64,000 nucleotides of DNA from Faecalicatena orotica. GTDB taxonomy: Bacteria; Bacillota; Clostridia; Lachnospirales; Lachnospiraceae. The stretch is from positions 221,882 through 285,881 of the forward strand of contig NZ_QGDL01000009.1 in NCBI RefSeq assembly GCF_003149245.1, given 5' to 3'. A program made the position numbers and the translations under genes. Of this stretch, positions 36,142 to 46,443 are shown one piece after another (position 1 is the first letter of the stretch; every line of letters starts with the position of its first letter). The notes under the pieces are model-generated. The model was not told the DNA's origin and ran no database searches. It saw only the letters and a list, made by a program, of their open reading frames with translations.

Positions 36142-36865
36142 GATTTATGTTGTAGGTTTGGGTCCGGGTGCGGACATGCAGATGACGATGGAGGCAAAAG
36201 CCGCCGTAAAGCAGTGCGGGATCATCGTGGGTTACACGGTCTATGTGGATCTGGTAAAAGAAGAATACCCGGACAAGGTGTTTCTGACAACGCCCATGAC
36301 GCAGGAAGTGAAACGCTGCCAGATGGCTTTTGAGGAGGCTCAAAAAGGGCAGGATGTGGCCATGATCTGCAGTGGGGATGCGGGAATATACGGGATGGCA
36401 GGGCTGATGCTTGAGGTCGGGAAGGAGTATCCTGAAATCGAGGTCGAAATCGTCCCCGGAATTACTGCGGCAAACGGTGGCGCGGCCGTGCTGGGCGCCC
36501 CGTTGATGCATGATTTTGCGGTGATCAGTTTAAGCGACCTTCTCACCCCCTGGGAGAAGATCGAAAAGCGGGTGAAGGCGGCGGCAATGGCTGATTTTGT
36601 CATCTGCCTGTACAATCCATCCAGCAGGAAACGGAAGGACTATCTGAAAAAAGCCTGTGAGATGATGCTGGAATATAAATCCGGGGACACAGTCTGCGGA
36701 ACGGTGCGCAACATCGGCCGGGATGGTGAAGAATCACAGATCATGACACTTAGCCGCCTGAAAGACACGGAGGTGGATATGTTTACGACTGTATTCATCG
36801 GAAACGAACAGACGATAGAAATTAATGGGAAAATGGTAACACCGAGAGGATATCGGAATGTGTAA
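36134..36865 (+). CDS. cbiH: Cobalt-precorrin-3B C17-methyltransferase (ring contraction)
   Basis: 243 aa from the ATG at 36134, behind GGAGG; the longer open frame upstream lies within cbiF. Motifs YVVGLGPGADMQMT, GYTVYVDLV, CSGDAGIYGMAG and PGITAANGGAAVLGAPL with HDFAVISLSDLLTPW are typical of CbiH/CobJ. Catalyses C17 methylation with ring contraction. Its stop overlaps the cbiET start (ATGTGTAA). Confidence 0.94.
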   Translation: MGKIYVVGLGPGADMQMTMEAKAAVKQCGIIVGYTVYVDLVKEEYPDKVFLTTPMTQEVKRCQMAFEEAQKGQDVAMICSGDAGIYGMAGLMLEVGKEYPEIEVEIVPGITAANGGAAVLGAPLMHDFAVISLSDLLTPWEKIEKRVKAAAMADFVICLYNPSSRKRKDYLKKACEMMLEYKSGDTVCGTVRNIGRDGEESQIMTLSRLKDTEVDMFTTVFIGNEQTIEINGKMVTPRGYRNV

Positions 36866-38069
36866 GAAAGACCAGACAATTTACCTGATTGGCATTGGCA
36901 TGGGTGCACAGGATTCCCTTACAGGGGAGGCCCTTAGGCTACTTGGTGACTGTGGCTGTGTGATCGGTGCCAGAAGGATGACTGAGGCCCTGAAAGGCTT
37001 GGGAAAACCGGTGTTTCATGCCTATCTGCCGGATGAGATCCGCGGATATATTGAGGCACACAGAAAATATAAAAAGATCGCGGTGGCGCTGTCCGGAGAC
37101 CCCGGTTTCTACAGCGGGGCAAAAAAGCTGGAAGCCGAATTGGAAGGATATGAGGTCATACGCGTGCCGGGAATCTCTTCCGTCGTTTATCTCGCGTCCC
37201 GGCTCCATACTTCATGGGAAGATGCCGCCCTTGTAAGCGCCCACGGCAGAATACAGAATTACATTCACGCAGTGGCACACAATGAGAAAACCTTTCTTCT
37301 GCTGGGCGGTGAAACCTGCGGGGCTGCACTGTGTGAAAAACTTCGTTACTACGGTCTGGAGGATGTGGACTGCTGGATCGGGAGACGGCTATCCTATGAG
37401 GATGAATGTATCATACATAAAAAGGGAAGCAGTCTTTCCCCGGAGGACTGTTCCGGGCTGGATGTGGCACTCATTCTCAATGCACATCCGTGCAGGCGGA
37501 CCTTCTGCCATGTGGAGGATGAGGAATTCATACGCGGCAAAGTACCTATGACAAAATCCGAGGTGCGCGCGGTTAGTATGGCAAAGCTCCAGCTCCATGA
37601 GGATGCAGTGGTTTACGATATCGGCGCCGGGACTGGTTCGGTTGCGGTGGAGGCCGCGATGCAGTCAGGGACGGTCCGGGTCTATGCCATTGAGAAGAAT
37701 CCGGAAGGGGCGCTTCTGATCGAGGAAAATAAAAAGAAGTTCAGGACGGACTGGGTGACGGTTGTGGAAGGCACGGCCCCGGAGGCACTTCTGAATCTGG
37801 AAGCACCTACCCATGTGTTCATTGGAGGGAGTTCGGGAAACCTGAAGGACATTCTGAAGACGGTGAAGCGTAAGAACCCGGAGGTACGGATTGTCCTGAA
37901 TGCGATCTCTCTGGAAACAGTGAAGGAAGCAATCGAGGCTGTGGAGGAAGGCATTCTGAAGGAACCTGAGATCGTGCAGATTGCGGCATCCAGATCGAGA
38001 AAACTTGGCGCATATCATATGATGACCGGTTTGAATCCGGTATATATCATTACGGAAGGGAAGGCATAG
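36858..38069 (+). CDS. cbiET: Cobalt-precorrin-7 C5/C15-methyltransferase, decarboxylating (CbiE-CbiT fusion)
   Basis: 403 aa. Residues 1-200 are CbiE (YLIGIGMGAQDSLTGEAL, ALSGDPGFYSGA, VPGISSVVYLASRL). Residues about 215-400 are CbiT, a Rossmann SAM methylase (MTKSEVRAVSMAKLQL, YDIGAGTGSVAVEAA, FIGGSSGNLKDIL). A single fused chain as in CobL. Methylates C5 and C15 and removes the C12 acetate carboxyl. Confidence 0.95.
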   Translation: MCKKDQTIYLIGIGMGAQDSLTGEALRLLGDCGCVIGARRMTEALKGLGKPVFHAYLPDEIRGYIEAHRKYKKIAVALSGDPGFYSGAKKLEAELEGYEVIRVPGISSVVYLASRLHTSWEDAALVSAHGRIQNYIHAVAHNEKTFLLLGGETCGAALCEKLRYYGLEDVDCWIGRRLSYEDECIIHKKGSSLSPEDCSGLDVALILNAHPCRRTFCHVEDEEFIRGKVPMTKSEVRAVSMAKLQLHEDAVVYDIGAGTGSVAVEAAMQSGTVRVYAIEKNPEGALLIEENKKKFRTDWVTVVEGTAPEALLNLEAPTHVFIGGSSGNLKDILKTVKRKNPEVRIVLNAISLETVKEAIEAVEEGILKEPEIVQIAASRSRKLGAYHMMTGLNPVYIITEGKA

Positions 38070-38071
38070 CA

Positions 38072-39457
38072 ATGAAAGGTTCTCAGTTTATGATCGCAGC
38101 GGCATCCAGCGGAAGCGGCAAGACTGTGATCTCCTGTGCTCTGATGGCGGCTTTTTTACAGAAGGGCATGAAGACTGCCGCATGTAAATGCGGGCCGGAT
38201 TATATCGATCCCATGTTCCACAGGGAGGTGCTTGGAATTGAGTCAGAAAATCTGGATCTTTTCTTCTGCGAACCAGAAGTGCTAAAACCGCTTTTTCTGG
38301 AACATACCCGCGGTGCGGAAGTGACCGTAATTGAGGGAGTGATGGGATATTATGACGGGATGGCCCTGGACTCGGACCAGGCCAGTTCTTTCCATGTGGC
38401 CGGTACACTCGGTATTCCGGTGGTCCTGGTAGTGCCCTGCAGGGGGATGGCACTTTCGGTTCTGCCCATGATTCTGGGAATGCTCCAGTTTCGTGAGGAA
38501 AGCCACATTCAGGGGATCTTATTGAACCGCATTTCCGGAATGCTGTATCCGAAGATGAAGGCCATGATTGAGGCCGGACTCAAGGAAAAGGGATATCAGA
38601 TCCCGGTCGTCGGTTATGTGCCTGAGGATGAAGTGTTTGGGCTGGAAAGCAGACATCTCGGACTGGTCACACCGAAGGAGGTTCTTGGAATCCGTGAACG
38701 CCTTATGCGGGCAGGAGAAATCTTAAGTGGCACGGTGGATCTGGAGCAGCTGCTGGAAATCGGAAGAAACGAAGGTAATGCAGATACAGAAGCAGCGGGG
38801 CAGGCAAGGGAAGTTCAGACGGGTAAAAAAGCCCGGATAGGCATCGCCCGTGATGAAGCATTCTGTTTCTATTATAAGGATAATCTGGAACTGTTAAAAA
38901 ATGCGGGCTGCGAACTGATTCCCTTTAGTCCGCTCCATGACAGCCGGCTGCCGGAAGGGCTGCAGGGAATGATCATCGGAGGCGGTTACCCGGAGCTTTA
39001 TACAGAAACACTTTCTGCAAACGGTGAGATGTGTACGGCAGTCAGAGAAGCAGTCGAAGAGGGAATGCCGTGTCTGGCAGAATGCGGCGGATTTATGTAT
39101 CTACATGAGGAAATGGAAGGAAAAGACGGAGTCTTTCGTTCTGTGGCCGGTGTCATAGAAGGTCGGGCAGTAAAAAAAGACAGGCTGGTCCGATTTGGTT
39201 ATATTGACCTTCAGGCACAGAAAGACGGAATCTATTTCAAAAAGGGAGAGCGGCTGAGAGGACATGAATTCCATTACTGGGACAGTACCGATAACGGTAC
39301 AGACTGTCTGGCGGTGAAGCCGGACAAAAAACGTTTCTGGGAGTGTATCCATATGGAGGGCAGCCTGTTTGCAGGATATCCCCATATTCATTTCTACTCC
39401 AATCCCGTTTTTGCAGAACGGTTTATCGAAAACTGCAGAAAATTTCAATCAGAATAG
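38072..39457 (+). CDS. cbiA: Cobyrinate a,c-diamide synthase
   Basis: 461 aa. An N-terminal dethiobiotin-synthetase-type ATPase (ASSGSGKTVISCALM, KCGPDYIDPMFH, VIEGVMGYYDG) and a C-terminal glutamine amidotransferase domain (GGGYPELY, LAECGGFMYLHE with the nucleophile Cys, and a late GHEFHY). ATP- and glutamine-dependent amidation of the a and c side chains. Two bp after cbiET. Confidence 0.95.
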   Translation: MKGSQFMIAAASSGSGKTVISCALMAAFLQKGMKTAACKCGPDYIDPMFHREVLGIESENLDLFFCEPEVLKPLFLEHTRGAEVTVIEGVMGYYDGMALDSDQASSFHVAGTLGIPVVLVVPCRGMALSVLPMILGMLQFREESHIQGILLNRISGMLYPKMKAMIEAGLKEKGYQIPVVGYVPEDEVFGLESRHLGLVTPKEVLGIRERLMRAGEILSGTVDLEQLLEIGRNEGNADTEAAGQAREVQTGKKARIGIARDEAFCFYYKDNLELLKNAGCELIPFSPLHDSRLPEGLQGMIIGGGYPELYTETLSANGEMCTAVREAVEEGMPCLAECGGFMYLHEEMEGKDGVFRSVAGVIEGRAVKKDRLVRFGYIDLQAQKDGIYFKKGERLRGHEFHYWDSTDNGTDCLAVKPDKKRFWECIHMEGSLFAGYPHIHFYSNPVFAERFIENCRKFQSE

Positions 39458-39473
39458 GAAGGTATGAAAAGCG

Positions 39474-40562
39474 ATGGCACAGGTGACAGAAATTCCGGAA
39501 AAGATCACTCCGGAGGAATTGAAAATGATGATTGAGCCCGCCGATCAGGCAAGTGTCGAGGCTGCGAAGAGAAGATGGATGTCCGTGGCAAAGCCTCTGT
39601 TCAGTCTGGGGAAATTGGAGGATGCCGTGATCCGCATGGCGGGGATGAAGCGGACAGCAGAGTATGATCTGGAGAAAAAGGGCCTGATTATCATGTGTGC
39701 GGATAACGGCGTCGTGGAAGAGGGTGTGACACAGACAGGGCAGGAGGTTACGGCGATTGTGGCTGATAACTTTACAAAGAAAGCAGCCAGTGTTGCAATC
39801 ATGAGCGAAATCGCGGGAGCCGATCTGTTCCCGGTCGATATCGGGATGGCGGTGGATGTGCCGTCCGTGACAAAGACATCTCAAAAGATTGCTTATGGAA
39901 CAAAGAATCTGGCAAAGGAACCTGCGATGACAAGGGAAGAAGCATGGAACGCCATACTGGTCGGAATCCGCATGGCCGGTGACCTGAAGGCGCAGGGATA
40001 TGATATTCTCGCAACCGGTGAGATGGGCATTGGAAATACCACGTCAAGCAGCGCCGTGGCCGCTGTACTCCTGAACCGGCCGGTCGAGGAAGTTACCGGA
40101 AAAGGGGCAGGCTTAAGCAGTGAAGGGCTGGAAAAGAAGATTGGTGCAATCAAGCGGGGGATCAGTCTTCATAAGCCGGATCCAGATGACGCTCTGGATG
40201 TGCTGGCAAAGGTAGGCGGACTGGATATCGCGGGACTGGCCGGGGTATTCTTAGGCGGTGCACTGTATCATGTACCAGTCGTGATCGACGGTTTTATTTC
40301 AGCGGTATCTGCCCTGACTGCCCTTCGCATGGTTCCGGCTGCAGGAGATTACATGATGCCTTCCCATGTATCCAAAGAGCCGGCCGGCCAGATGCTTCTG
40401 GACGCGCTGGGTATATCCCCGTTTCTGACCTGTGATATGTGTCTGGGTGAGGGCAGCGGTGCCGTAGCAGTCTTTCCACTTCTGGAGATGGGACTTTCAG
40501 TTTACCGCAGGATGAGCACCTTTGAAGAGACAAAGATTGAAAAGTATGAAGTTTTGAAGTAA
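39474..40562 (+). CDS. cobT: Nicotinate-nucleotide:dimethylbenzimidazole phosphoribosyltransferase
   Basis: 362 aa. Makes alpha-ribazole phosphate from the lower-ligand base and nicotinate mononucleotide. Motifs: KPLFSLGKLEDAV, MCADNGVVEEGVTQTGQEVT, GEMGIGNTTSSSAV and GKGAGL; the catalytic Glu is in CLGEGSGAV near the C-terminus. No dimethylbenzimidazole synthesis gene (bluB or bza) lies in the window. Confidence 0.95.
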   Translation: MAQVTEIPEKITPEELKMMIEPADQASVEAAKRRWMSVAKPLFSLGKLEDAVIRMAGMKRTAEYDLEKKGLIIMCADNGVVEEGVTQTGQEVTAIVADNFTKKAASVAIMSEIAGADLFPVDIGMAVDVPSVTKTSQKIAYGTKNLAKEPAMTREEAWNAILVGIRMAGDLKAQGYDILATGEMGIGNTTSSSAVAAVLLNRPVEEVTGKGAGLSSEGLEKKIGAIKRGISLHKPDPDDALDVLAKVGGLDIAGLAGVFLGGALYHVPVVIDGFISAVSALTALRMVPAAGDYMMPSHVSKEPAGQMLLDALGISPFLTCDMCLGEGSGAVAVFPLLEMGLSVYRRMSTFEETKIEKYEVLK

Positions 40563-40585
40563 CCGGGGGACGAGGAGGGAATATC

Positions 40586-41347
40586 ATGTATCTGCTTGAA
40601 TCATGTGCTGTGGCGATGTCGATGTATTCGAAAATACCGATGCCGAGAGTGGAATGGAATGAAAAGAATATGAAGTATGCGATGTGTTTTTTTCCTGTCA
40701 TCGGTGCAGTGATTGGCATACTGGAAGTCCTTCTGGGCAGTCTGCTTTTGAAAAGCGGTGCCGGGAAACTGTTCTTCGCGGCGGCAATGACGCTGCTGCC
40801 TGTGCTGGTCACGGGCGGGATTCATCTGGACGGTTTTATGGATACGATGGATGCTGTCAGTTCCTACGGGGACCGGGAGAAAAAACTTGCGATCCTGAAA
40901 GACTCAAATTCCGGTGCCTTCGCAATCTTAGGACTGGGCTGTTACTTTCTGTGGAGCGTGGCTGTGTGGAGCGAGGTGACACTGGACATGCTGCCCGTGA
41001 TCGGGTGCGGGTATGTTCTGTCCCGCTCTTTCAGCGGATTCTCCATCGTAACCTTCCAGGCCGCCAGAAACTCTGGGCTTGCGAAGACTTTTCAGGACGG
41101 GGCCAAGAGGAAGAACGTCAGGATTACGATGATTATTTACCTTTTTGTTTTCTCAGGGCTGGTCCTGTGGCTGAACTGGGTTCTCGGACTTGCTTCCCTT
41201 GCGGCTGCTGCGGTGGTCTTTCTATATTACAGGCGGCTGTGCAACAGGCAGTTTGGCGGAGTTACCGGGGATCTGGCGGGGTATTTCCTCCAGCTCTGTG
41301 AACTGGCGGTGCTGACCGGAATTGTACTGGCGGGGAGGCTGTTATGA
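40586..41347 (+). CDS. cobS: Adenosylcobinamide-GDP ribazoletransferase (cobalamin synthase)
   Basis: 253 aa membrane enzyme, about six helices. MYSKIPMPRVEWNEKNMKYA and the Asp-rich GGIHLDGFMDTMDAVSSYGDREKKL are diagnostic; KDSNSGAFA follows. Joins the nucleotide loop to the corrin ring. Overlaps cobC by 4 bp. Confidence 0.95.
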   Translation: MYLLESCAVAMSMYSKIPMPRVEWNEKNMKYAMCFFPVIGAVIGILEVLLGSLLLKSGAGKLFFAAAMTLLPVLVTGGIHLDGFMDTMDAVSSYGDREKKLAILKDSNSGAFAILGLGCYFLWSVAVWSEVTLDMLPVIGCGYVLSRSFSGFSIVTFQAARNSGLAKTFQDGAKRKNVRITMIIYLFVFSGLVLWLNWVLGLASLAAAAVVFLYYRRLCNRQFGGVTGDLAGYFLQLCELAVLTGIVLAGRLL

Positions 41348-41952
41348 AGGTAGTTATGATACGGCACTTCCAGACGCCGGGAAATCTGGAACGAAGATAT
41401 GTAGGCCGGACAGACGAGCCCCTGCTCGAAGGGGAAGGGCTTATCAGGATGGCAGAAGAGAAACGAAACCTCATTCAGGCATTGGGAAAGCTTGATTGTG
41501 TGATTGCCAGTCCGATGAAACGCTGTATCCAGACCGCAAATCTGCTCTTTCCGGGAGAAGAGCCGCTGCTCTGTGAAAAGATGCGGGAATGTGACTTCGG
41601 GCTGTTCGAGGGGAAGAACTACGAGGAACTCAAAGACCTTCCCGTCTATCAGGAATGGCTGGATTCCCGCGGGACGATACCTTTCCCGGAAGGGGAGAGC
41701 CACGAAGCGTTCAAGGCCCGGTGCGTGGAAGGATTCGAGGAAATGGCGGCAGAGCTGGTCGAAAAAGGCTGTGAGACGGCGGCTATGGTCGTCCACGGGG
41801 GAACGATTATGGCCGTGCTGTCCCGGTTTGACCGGGGAGACAGTGAGTTTTATGACTGGCAGGCCGAAAACGGCGGCGGGTATGTGATTTCTCTGGATGA
41901 GGCGGCATGGGGCAGAGGACAAAAAGAATTCAGGGAGATAGAACGGTTATGA
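41344..41952 (+). CDS. cobC: Histidine phosphatase, probable alpha-ribazole phosphatase
   Basis: 202 aa, phosphoglycerate-mutase fold. The RHG-type motif reads MIRHFQTPGN with the phospho-accepting His; YVGRTDEPLLEGEG, ASPMKRCIQTA and VVHGGTIMAVL complete the active site. Position between cobS and cbiB supports alpha-ribazole-phosphate dephosphorylation rather than a glycolytic role. Confidence 0.85.
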   Translation: MKVVMIRHFQTPGNLERRYVGRTDEPLLEGEGLIRMAEEKRNLIQALGKLDCVIASPMKRCIQTANLLFPGEEPLLCEKMRECDFGLFEGKNYEELKDLPVYQEWLDSRGTIPFPEGESHEAFKARCVEGFEEMAAELVEKGCETAAMVVHGGTIMAVLSRFDRGDSEFYDWQAENGGGYVISLDEAAWGRGQKEFREIERL

Positions 41953-42908
41953 TGGCATTGTTAGCCTGTGGGACAGGATTTATATTAGATTTTCTATTTG
42001 GAGACCCGGTATGGCTGTATCATCCGATCCGGCTGATTGGTGCACTGATTGCATTTTTGGAAAAACAATTCCGGAGAATCTGTAAAGATCAAAAGAATGC
42101 ACAGTTTGTGGCCGGGGGGCTCTTGGGGATCCTCGTCGTGCTCGTTTCTGTAGTGGTTCCGTGTCTTTTCCTGTATGCAGCGGGACGTGTACACCCGGTA
42201 CTTCGATTCCTGCTGGAAAGCTTCTGGTGCTGGCAGCTTTTGGCGGCGAAGGGACTGAAGCAGGAGAGCATGAAGGTATATGCAGAAGTCAAAAAAGGAG
42301 ACCTTCCCGGAGCCAGAAAGGCTGTTTCCATGATCGTGGGAAGGGATACACAGTGTCTGGATGAGGCCGGTGTCGTGAAGGCGGCCGTAGAGACTGTTGC
42401 GGAAAATACTTCAGACGGGGTGACGGCGCCGCTTCTGTTTATGATGATCGGAGGCGCCCCCTTAGGATTCTTTTACAAGGCAGTCAATACAATGGACTCC
42501 ATGATCGGCTATAAGGATGAAAAGTATCTGTATCTGGGACGATGCGCGGCAAAGATGGACGATGTGCTCAATTATATCCCGGCCCGTCTGTCCGCTTTTC
42601 TGATGATTGCGGCAGCGTGGGTGCTGAAGATGGACGCACGCGGCGCGTGGCGCATCTATCTGCGGGACCGGAGAAAACATGCCAGCCCGAATTCGGCGCA
42701 GACAGAGGCAGTCTGTGCGGGGGCACTTCAGATCCGGCTCGCCGGGGATGCGTGGTATTTCGGGAAGCTGTATAAAAAAGATTACATCGGTGATGACATC
42801 CGGCCCGTTGAGGCGGAAGATATTCCGAGGGCGGACAGGCTGATGTATGGGACGGCAGTACTGACATTCCTGCTGTTCGGGATGGTAAAACTGGTGTTCA
42901 TCTTGTAA
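41949..42908 (+). CDS. cbiB: Adenosylcobinamide-phosphate synthase
   Basis: 319 aa from the ATG at 41949, which overlaps the cobC stop; the site AGGGAGA lies 8 bp upstream, and an ATG three bases later is equally possible. Membrane protein; FILDFLFGDPVWLYHPIRLIG is the diagnostic N-terminus, later VAENTSDGVTAPL and NTMDSMIGYKDEKY. Attaches aminopropanol (phosphate) to the f side chain. Confidence 0.93.
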   Translation: MMALLACGTGFILDFLFGDPVWLYHPIRLIGALIAFLEKQFRRICKDQKNAQFVAGGLLGILVVLVSVVVPCLFLYAAGRVHPVLRFLLESFWCWQLLAAKGLKQESMKVYAEVKKGDLPGARKAVSMIVGRDTQCLDEAGVVKAAVETVAENTSDGVTAPLLFMMIGGAPLGFFYKAVNTMDSMIGYKDEKYLYLGRCAAKMDDVLNYIPARLSAFLMIAAAWVLKMDARGAWRIYLRDRRKHASPNSAQTEAVCAGALQIRLAGDAWYFGKLYKKDYIGDDIRPVEAEDIPRADRLMYGTAVLTFLLFGMVKLVFIL

Positions 42909-42965
42909 TGGTTCCTTTTTTGGAACAGCTGTTTGACTTTGAAGATTTAGATGCGGGAGGATTTT

Positions 42966-44024
42966 ATGGATTACATGCATGGCGGTGATATTTACACATA
43001 TGAAGGCATGATTGACTTTTCTGCCAATATCAATCCTTTCGGGCCGAGCCGGAAGGTGAAAGAGGCGGCTGCCTTAAGTTCTGAATGGATCGGTGTGTAT
43101 CCGGACAGCCGTTTAAGCAGACTGAGGAAGGCACTGGCAGAAAAAGAAGACATCGACGGAGAGCTGCTTGTCTTTGGAAACGGTGCGGCGGACCTGATCT
43201 TTTCCATCGTCTTTGCAGAGCGTCCGAGAAAAGCGGTGCTGACGGCCCCGTCTTTTTCCGAGTACGCTCAGGCCTTAAAGGCAGCAGGCTGTAAGATCGT
43301 GTACCATTATCTAAAGGAAGAAGAAAATTTTAGGCTGACAGAGGAGTATCTGGATCAATTGACGGAAGATACGGACATGGTTTTCTTATGCAGTCCGGAC
43401 AATCCGACAGGGCAGACCGTGGACAGGGAACTTCTGCAGGAAATCATTCAAAGATGTCAAGAACGGCATATCAGGCTTGTTTTAGATGAATGTTTTTATG
43501 AGTTTCAGGAGGACCAGACAGGCATCCTGTCGGCGAAGGAAGCATTGGTAACAAAGGAAGTATTTCTGATGCGGGCGTTTACAAAGATGCATGCAATGCC
43601 CGGCCTGCGGCTTGGGTACGGCATCAGTTCGGACAGGGGCCTTTTAGAGAAACTCTGTGCTGTCAGGCAGCCGTGGAGCGTCTCCGTGACCGCGCAGGAG
43701 GCGGGACTTGCCGCCCTTACGGAGCCGGAGCGGGTAGAGATGACCAGGTGCTTTGTAAGTGAGGAACGGAAAATGATGGAAAAAGAATTGGGAAGAATAG
43801 GAGTCAGGTATTTTCCGTCCTCAGCAAATTATATGCTGTTAAAAAGTAAATATGATTTATTTGAGCTTTTAAAAGAGCAGTACATACTGATCCGGGACTG
43901 CAGCAATTACGAAGGACTGAAAAAAGGCTATTACCGCATTGCGGTGAAAAGCAGCAGTGAGAACAGGCAGCTGCTATCGGCACTGGAAGAAATCTATTCA
44001 AAAGACTGCAGGACTGCAGAATAA
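42966..44024 (+). CDS. cobD: L-threonine-O-3-phosphate decarboxylase-like PLP enzyme
   Basis: 352 aa from the ATG at 42966, behind GGGAGG; an upstream ATG at 42951 would cover that site. Fold-type I aminotransferase of the HisC/CobD group: [22 protein letters not shown] at the start (the first residues are the CobD hallmark), [16 protein letters not shown], and the PLP lysine in [16 protein letters not shown]. Makes aminopropanol phosphate for CbiB. Histidinol-phosphate aminotransferase is excluded by context. Confidence 0.9.
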   Translation: MDYMHGGDIYTYEGMIDFSANINPFGPSRKVKEAAALSSEWIGVYPDSRLSRLRKALAEKEDIDGELLVFGNGAADLIFSIVFAERPRKAVLTAPSFSEYAQALKAAGCKIVYHYLKEEENFRLTEEYLDQLTEDTDMVFLCSPDNPTGQTVDRELLQEIIQRCQERHIRLVLDECFYEFQEDQTGILSAKEALVTKEVFLMRAFTKMHAMPGLRLGYGISSDRGLLEKLCAVRQPWSVSVTAQEAGLAALTEPERVEMTRCFVSEERKMMEKELGRIGVRYFPSSANYMLLKSKYDLFELLKEQYILIRDCSNYEGLKKGYYRIAVKSSSENRQLLSALEEIYSKDCRTAE

Positions 44025-44041
44025 AAAGAAGGAGAACCGAT

Positions 44042-45550
44042 ATGTCAAAATGCATTATGATACAGGGGACCATGTCCAATGCGGGAAAGAGCATCCTCGT
44101 GGGAGGCCTGTGCAGGGTATTTGCCCAGGACGGATACAGGACGGCCCCGTTTAAATCACAGAATATGGCCCTGAACTCTTTTATTACAAAAGAGGGACTG
44201 GAAATGGGACGAGCCCAGGTCATGCAGGCAGAGGCAGCCGGGATCGAACCTTCTGTACTGATGAACCCGATCCTGCTGAAGCCTACCAATGATACAGGGT
44301 CCCAGGTCATCGTTAACGGAGAAGTGACCGGGGTGATGTCAGCCTCGGAGTATTACCGCTCCAAGAAGAAATTCGTACCGGCTGTTCTGGACGCATACCA
44401 TGAGCTGGAGAAGTCGTATGATATTATTGTGATTGAGGGGGCGGGAAGCCCGGCGGAAATCAACTTAAAGGACGAGGATATCGTCAATATGGGATTAGCA
44501 GAGCTTGTGGATGCACCGGTCCTTCTGGTCGGAGATATCGACCGGGGCGGGGTTTTTGCACAGCTGGTAGGCACGGTCATGCTTCTGGAGGAACAGGAAA
44601 GAAACAGAATCAAGGGAACGATCATCAATAAATTCCGTGGAGATAAGAATATACTTGCACCGGGACTTCAGATGCTGGAAGAGAAAACCGGGATACCGGT
44701 CCGGGGCGTGGTGCCCTATTTCTATCTGGACATTGACGATGAGGACAGCCTCACAGAACGGTTCGACAGAAAAGAAACGGCAGGACTGGTGGATATTGCT
44801 GTCATACGCCTTCCGCGGATTTCAAACTTTACGGATTTCATGGCACTGGAATGTATGGAAGGAGTTTCCGTGCGTTATGTTTCTGCACCCGGAGAGTTTG
44901 GAAATCCGGATGCAGTACTCATACCGGGAAGTAAGAATACTATCGGTGACCTGCTCTGGATGCGCCAGAACGGACTGGAGGCCAAGGTCATACGCCACAG
45001 CGGACAGGGAAAGTTAGTCTTCGGAATCTGCGGAGGTTACCAGATGCTTGGGGAAGAGATCACCGATCCCGAAGGGGTGGAACAGAAAGGAACCATACAG
45101 GGGATGGGACTTCTGCCGGCGAGAACAGTTTTTGAACAGGAAAAGACAAGGACGCGCGTGCAGGGGACCTTCCTAAGTCCCGGCGGGATGCTGGATGATT
45201 TAAACGGTGTCCAGATCGAGGGATACGAGATCCATATGGGAGCCACAGAACTGACAGGCGGGTCTCCGATCCTGACGTTGAGAAACGATGTCACGGAAGA
45301 ATCCCAGAAGATGGATGGAGCCGCCCACGGCAATGTATATGGCTGCTACGTCCACGGTGTATTTGATAAACCGGAGGCTGCCGGAGGCCTGGTCCGTGCA
45401 CTGCTGAAGCAGAAGGGACTGGACCATGAGGATATCAGGGCCGTCGATCTTGAAGAATATAAAAACCAGCAGTACGATAAACTTGCGGACATCATCCGGG
45501 AGAGTCTGGATATGGATGCAGTCTACCGCATACTCGAAGGGGGAGAATAA
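44042..45550 (+). CDS. cbiP: Cobyric acid synthase
   Basis: 502 aa. ATP- and Gln-dependent amidation of side chains b, d, e and g. Seen: [20 protein letters not shown] (P-loop region), [32 protein letters not shown], and the amidotransferase [12 protein letters not shown] with late YVHGVFD. It starts 17 bp after cobD, with GAAGGAGAACC. Confidence 0.96.
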   Translation: MSKCIMIQGTMSNAGKSILVGGLCRVFAQDGYRTAPFKSQNMALNSFITKEGLEMGRAQVMQAEAAGIEPSVLMNPILLKPTNDTGSQVIVNGEVTGVMSASEYYRSKKKFVPAVLDAYHELEKSYDIIVIEGAGSPAEINLKDEDIVNMGLAELVDAPVLLVGDIDRGGVFAQLVGTVMLLEEQERNRIKGTIINKFRGDKNILAPGLQMLEEKTGIPVRGVVPYFYLDIDDEDSLTERFDRKETAGLVDIAVIRLPRISNFTDFMALECMEGVSVRYVSAPGEFGNPDAVLIPGSKNTIGDLLWMRQNGLEAKVIRHSGQGKLVFGICGGYQMLGEEITDPEGVEQKGTIQGMGLLPARTVFEQEKTRTRVQGTFLSPGGMLDDLNGVQIEGYEIHMGATELTGGSPILTLRNDVTEESQKMDGAAHGNVYGCYVHGVFDKPEAAGGLVRALLKQKGLDHEDIRAVDLEEYKNQQYDKLADIIRESLDMDAVYRILEGGE

Positions 45551-45552
45551 AT

Positions 45553-46443
45553 ATGGTGCAGTCTATCATCCGGATCGGAAGCCGGGAAAGCAGGCTTGCC
45601 GTTATACAGGCAGAACTGGTAAAGAATGCGATTGAAAAATATAACCCTGGAATAAAAGTGGAACTTGTGACCATGAAGACGACAGGAGACAAGATCCTGG
45701 ATAAGAGTCTGGAACTGATCGGGGGAAAAGGACTGTTTGTCAAGGAACTGGACAGGGCACTTATGGAGGGCAGGATTGATATTTCTGTACACAGCCTGAA
45801 GGATATGCCGATGGAGGTTCCAAAAGAACTTCCATTGATCGGTTACAGCAAAAGGGAAGATCCCAGAGACGTCCTGATTTATAAGCCGGGGCGGACGGAA
45901 ATTCCGGAAGGCGGGATCATCGGGACTTCCAGCCGGAGAAGGTCACTGCAGCTAAAGAAGCTGTTCCCATCCTGTTCCTTTCAGGGAATCCGTGGCAACG
46001 TCCAGACGAGGCTTCGTAAACTGGAGCAGGAAAACTTTGATGGTACGGTGCTTGCTGCGGCAGGGCTGAGACGTTTACAGATGGAGTCCGTAATGGGCAG
46101 GATATTTGAAACTGATGAGGTCATTCCGGCTGCAGGACAGGGGATACTGGCTGTGCAGGGAAGACGCGGGGAGGACCATTCCTATCTGGAACCTTTCTTT
46201 AGCAGCAAAAGCGAAGCCGAGGCTCTTGCAGAACGCGAGTTTGTATCGGCACTGGACGGGGGCTGCACATCACCGGTTGCAGCGCATGCCAGTGCAGTGG
46301 GGACGGAAATCCGGCTTACGGGTCTGTATTATCAGGAAGAAGACGATACATACTGGGTGGAAACAAGAACGGGGGAGACTGCCAGAGCCAGACAGCTTGG
46401 TGCCGGTCTGGCAGAGGACATGAGACAAAGGAGTAAATCATGA
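45553..46443 (+). CDS. hemC: Hydroxymethylbilane synthase
   Basis: 296 aa. Joins four porphobilinogen units. RIGSRESRLAVIQAE, HSLKDMPMEVP, GTSSRRRSLQLKKLFP and the dipyrromethane-binding Cys in DGGCTSPVAAHA are all present. Starts 2 bp after cbiP. hemA, hemL and hemB are not in the window. Confidence 0.95.
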   Translation: MVQSIIRIGSRESRLAVIQAELVKNAIEKYNPGIKVELVTMKTTGDKILDKSLELIGGKGLFVKELDRALMEGRIDISVHSLKDMPMEVPKELPLIGYSKREDPRDVLIYKPGRTEIPEGGIIGTSSRRRSLQLKKLFPSCSFQGIRGNVQTRLRKLEQENFDGTVLAAAGLRRLQMESVMGRIFETDEVIPAAGQGILAVQGRRGEDHSYLEPFFSSKSEAEALAEREFVSALDGGCTSPVAAHASAVGTEIRLTGLYYQEEDDTYWVETRTGETARARQLGAGLAEDMRQRSKS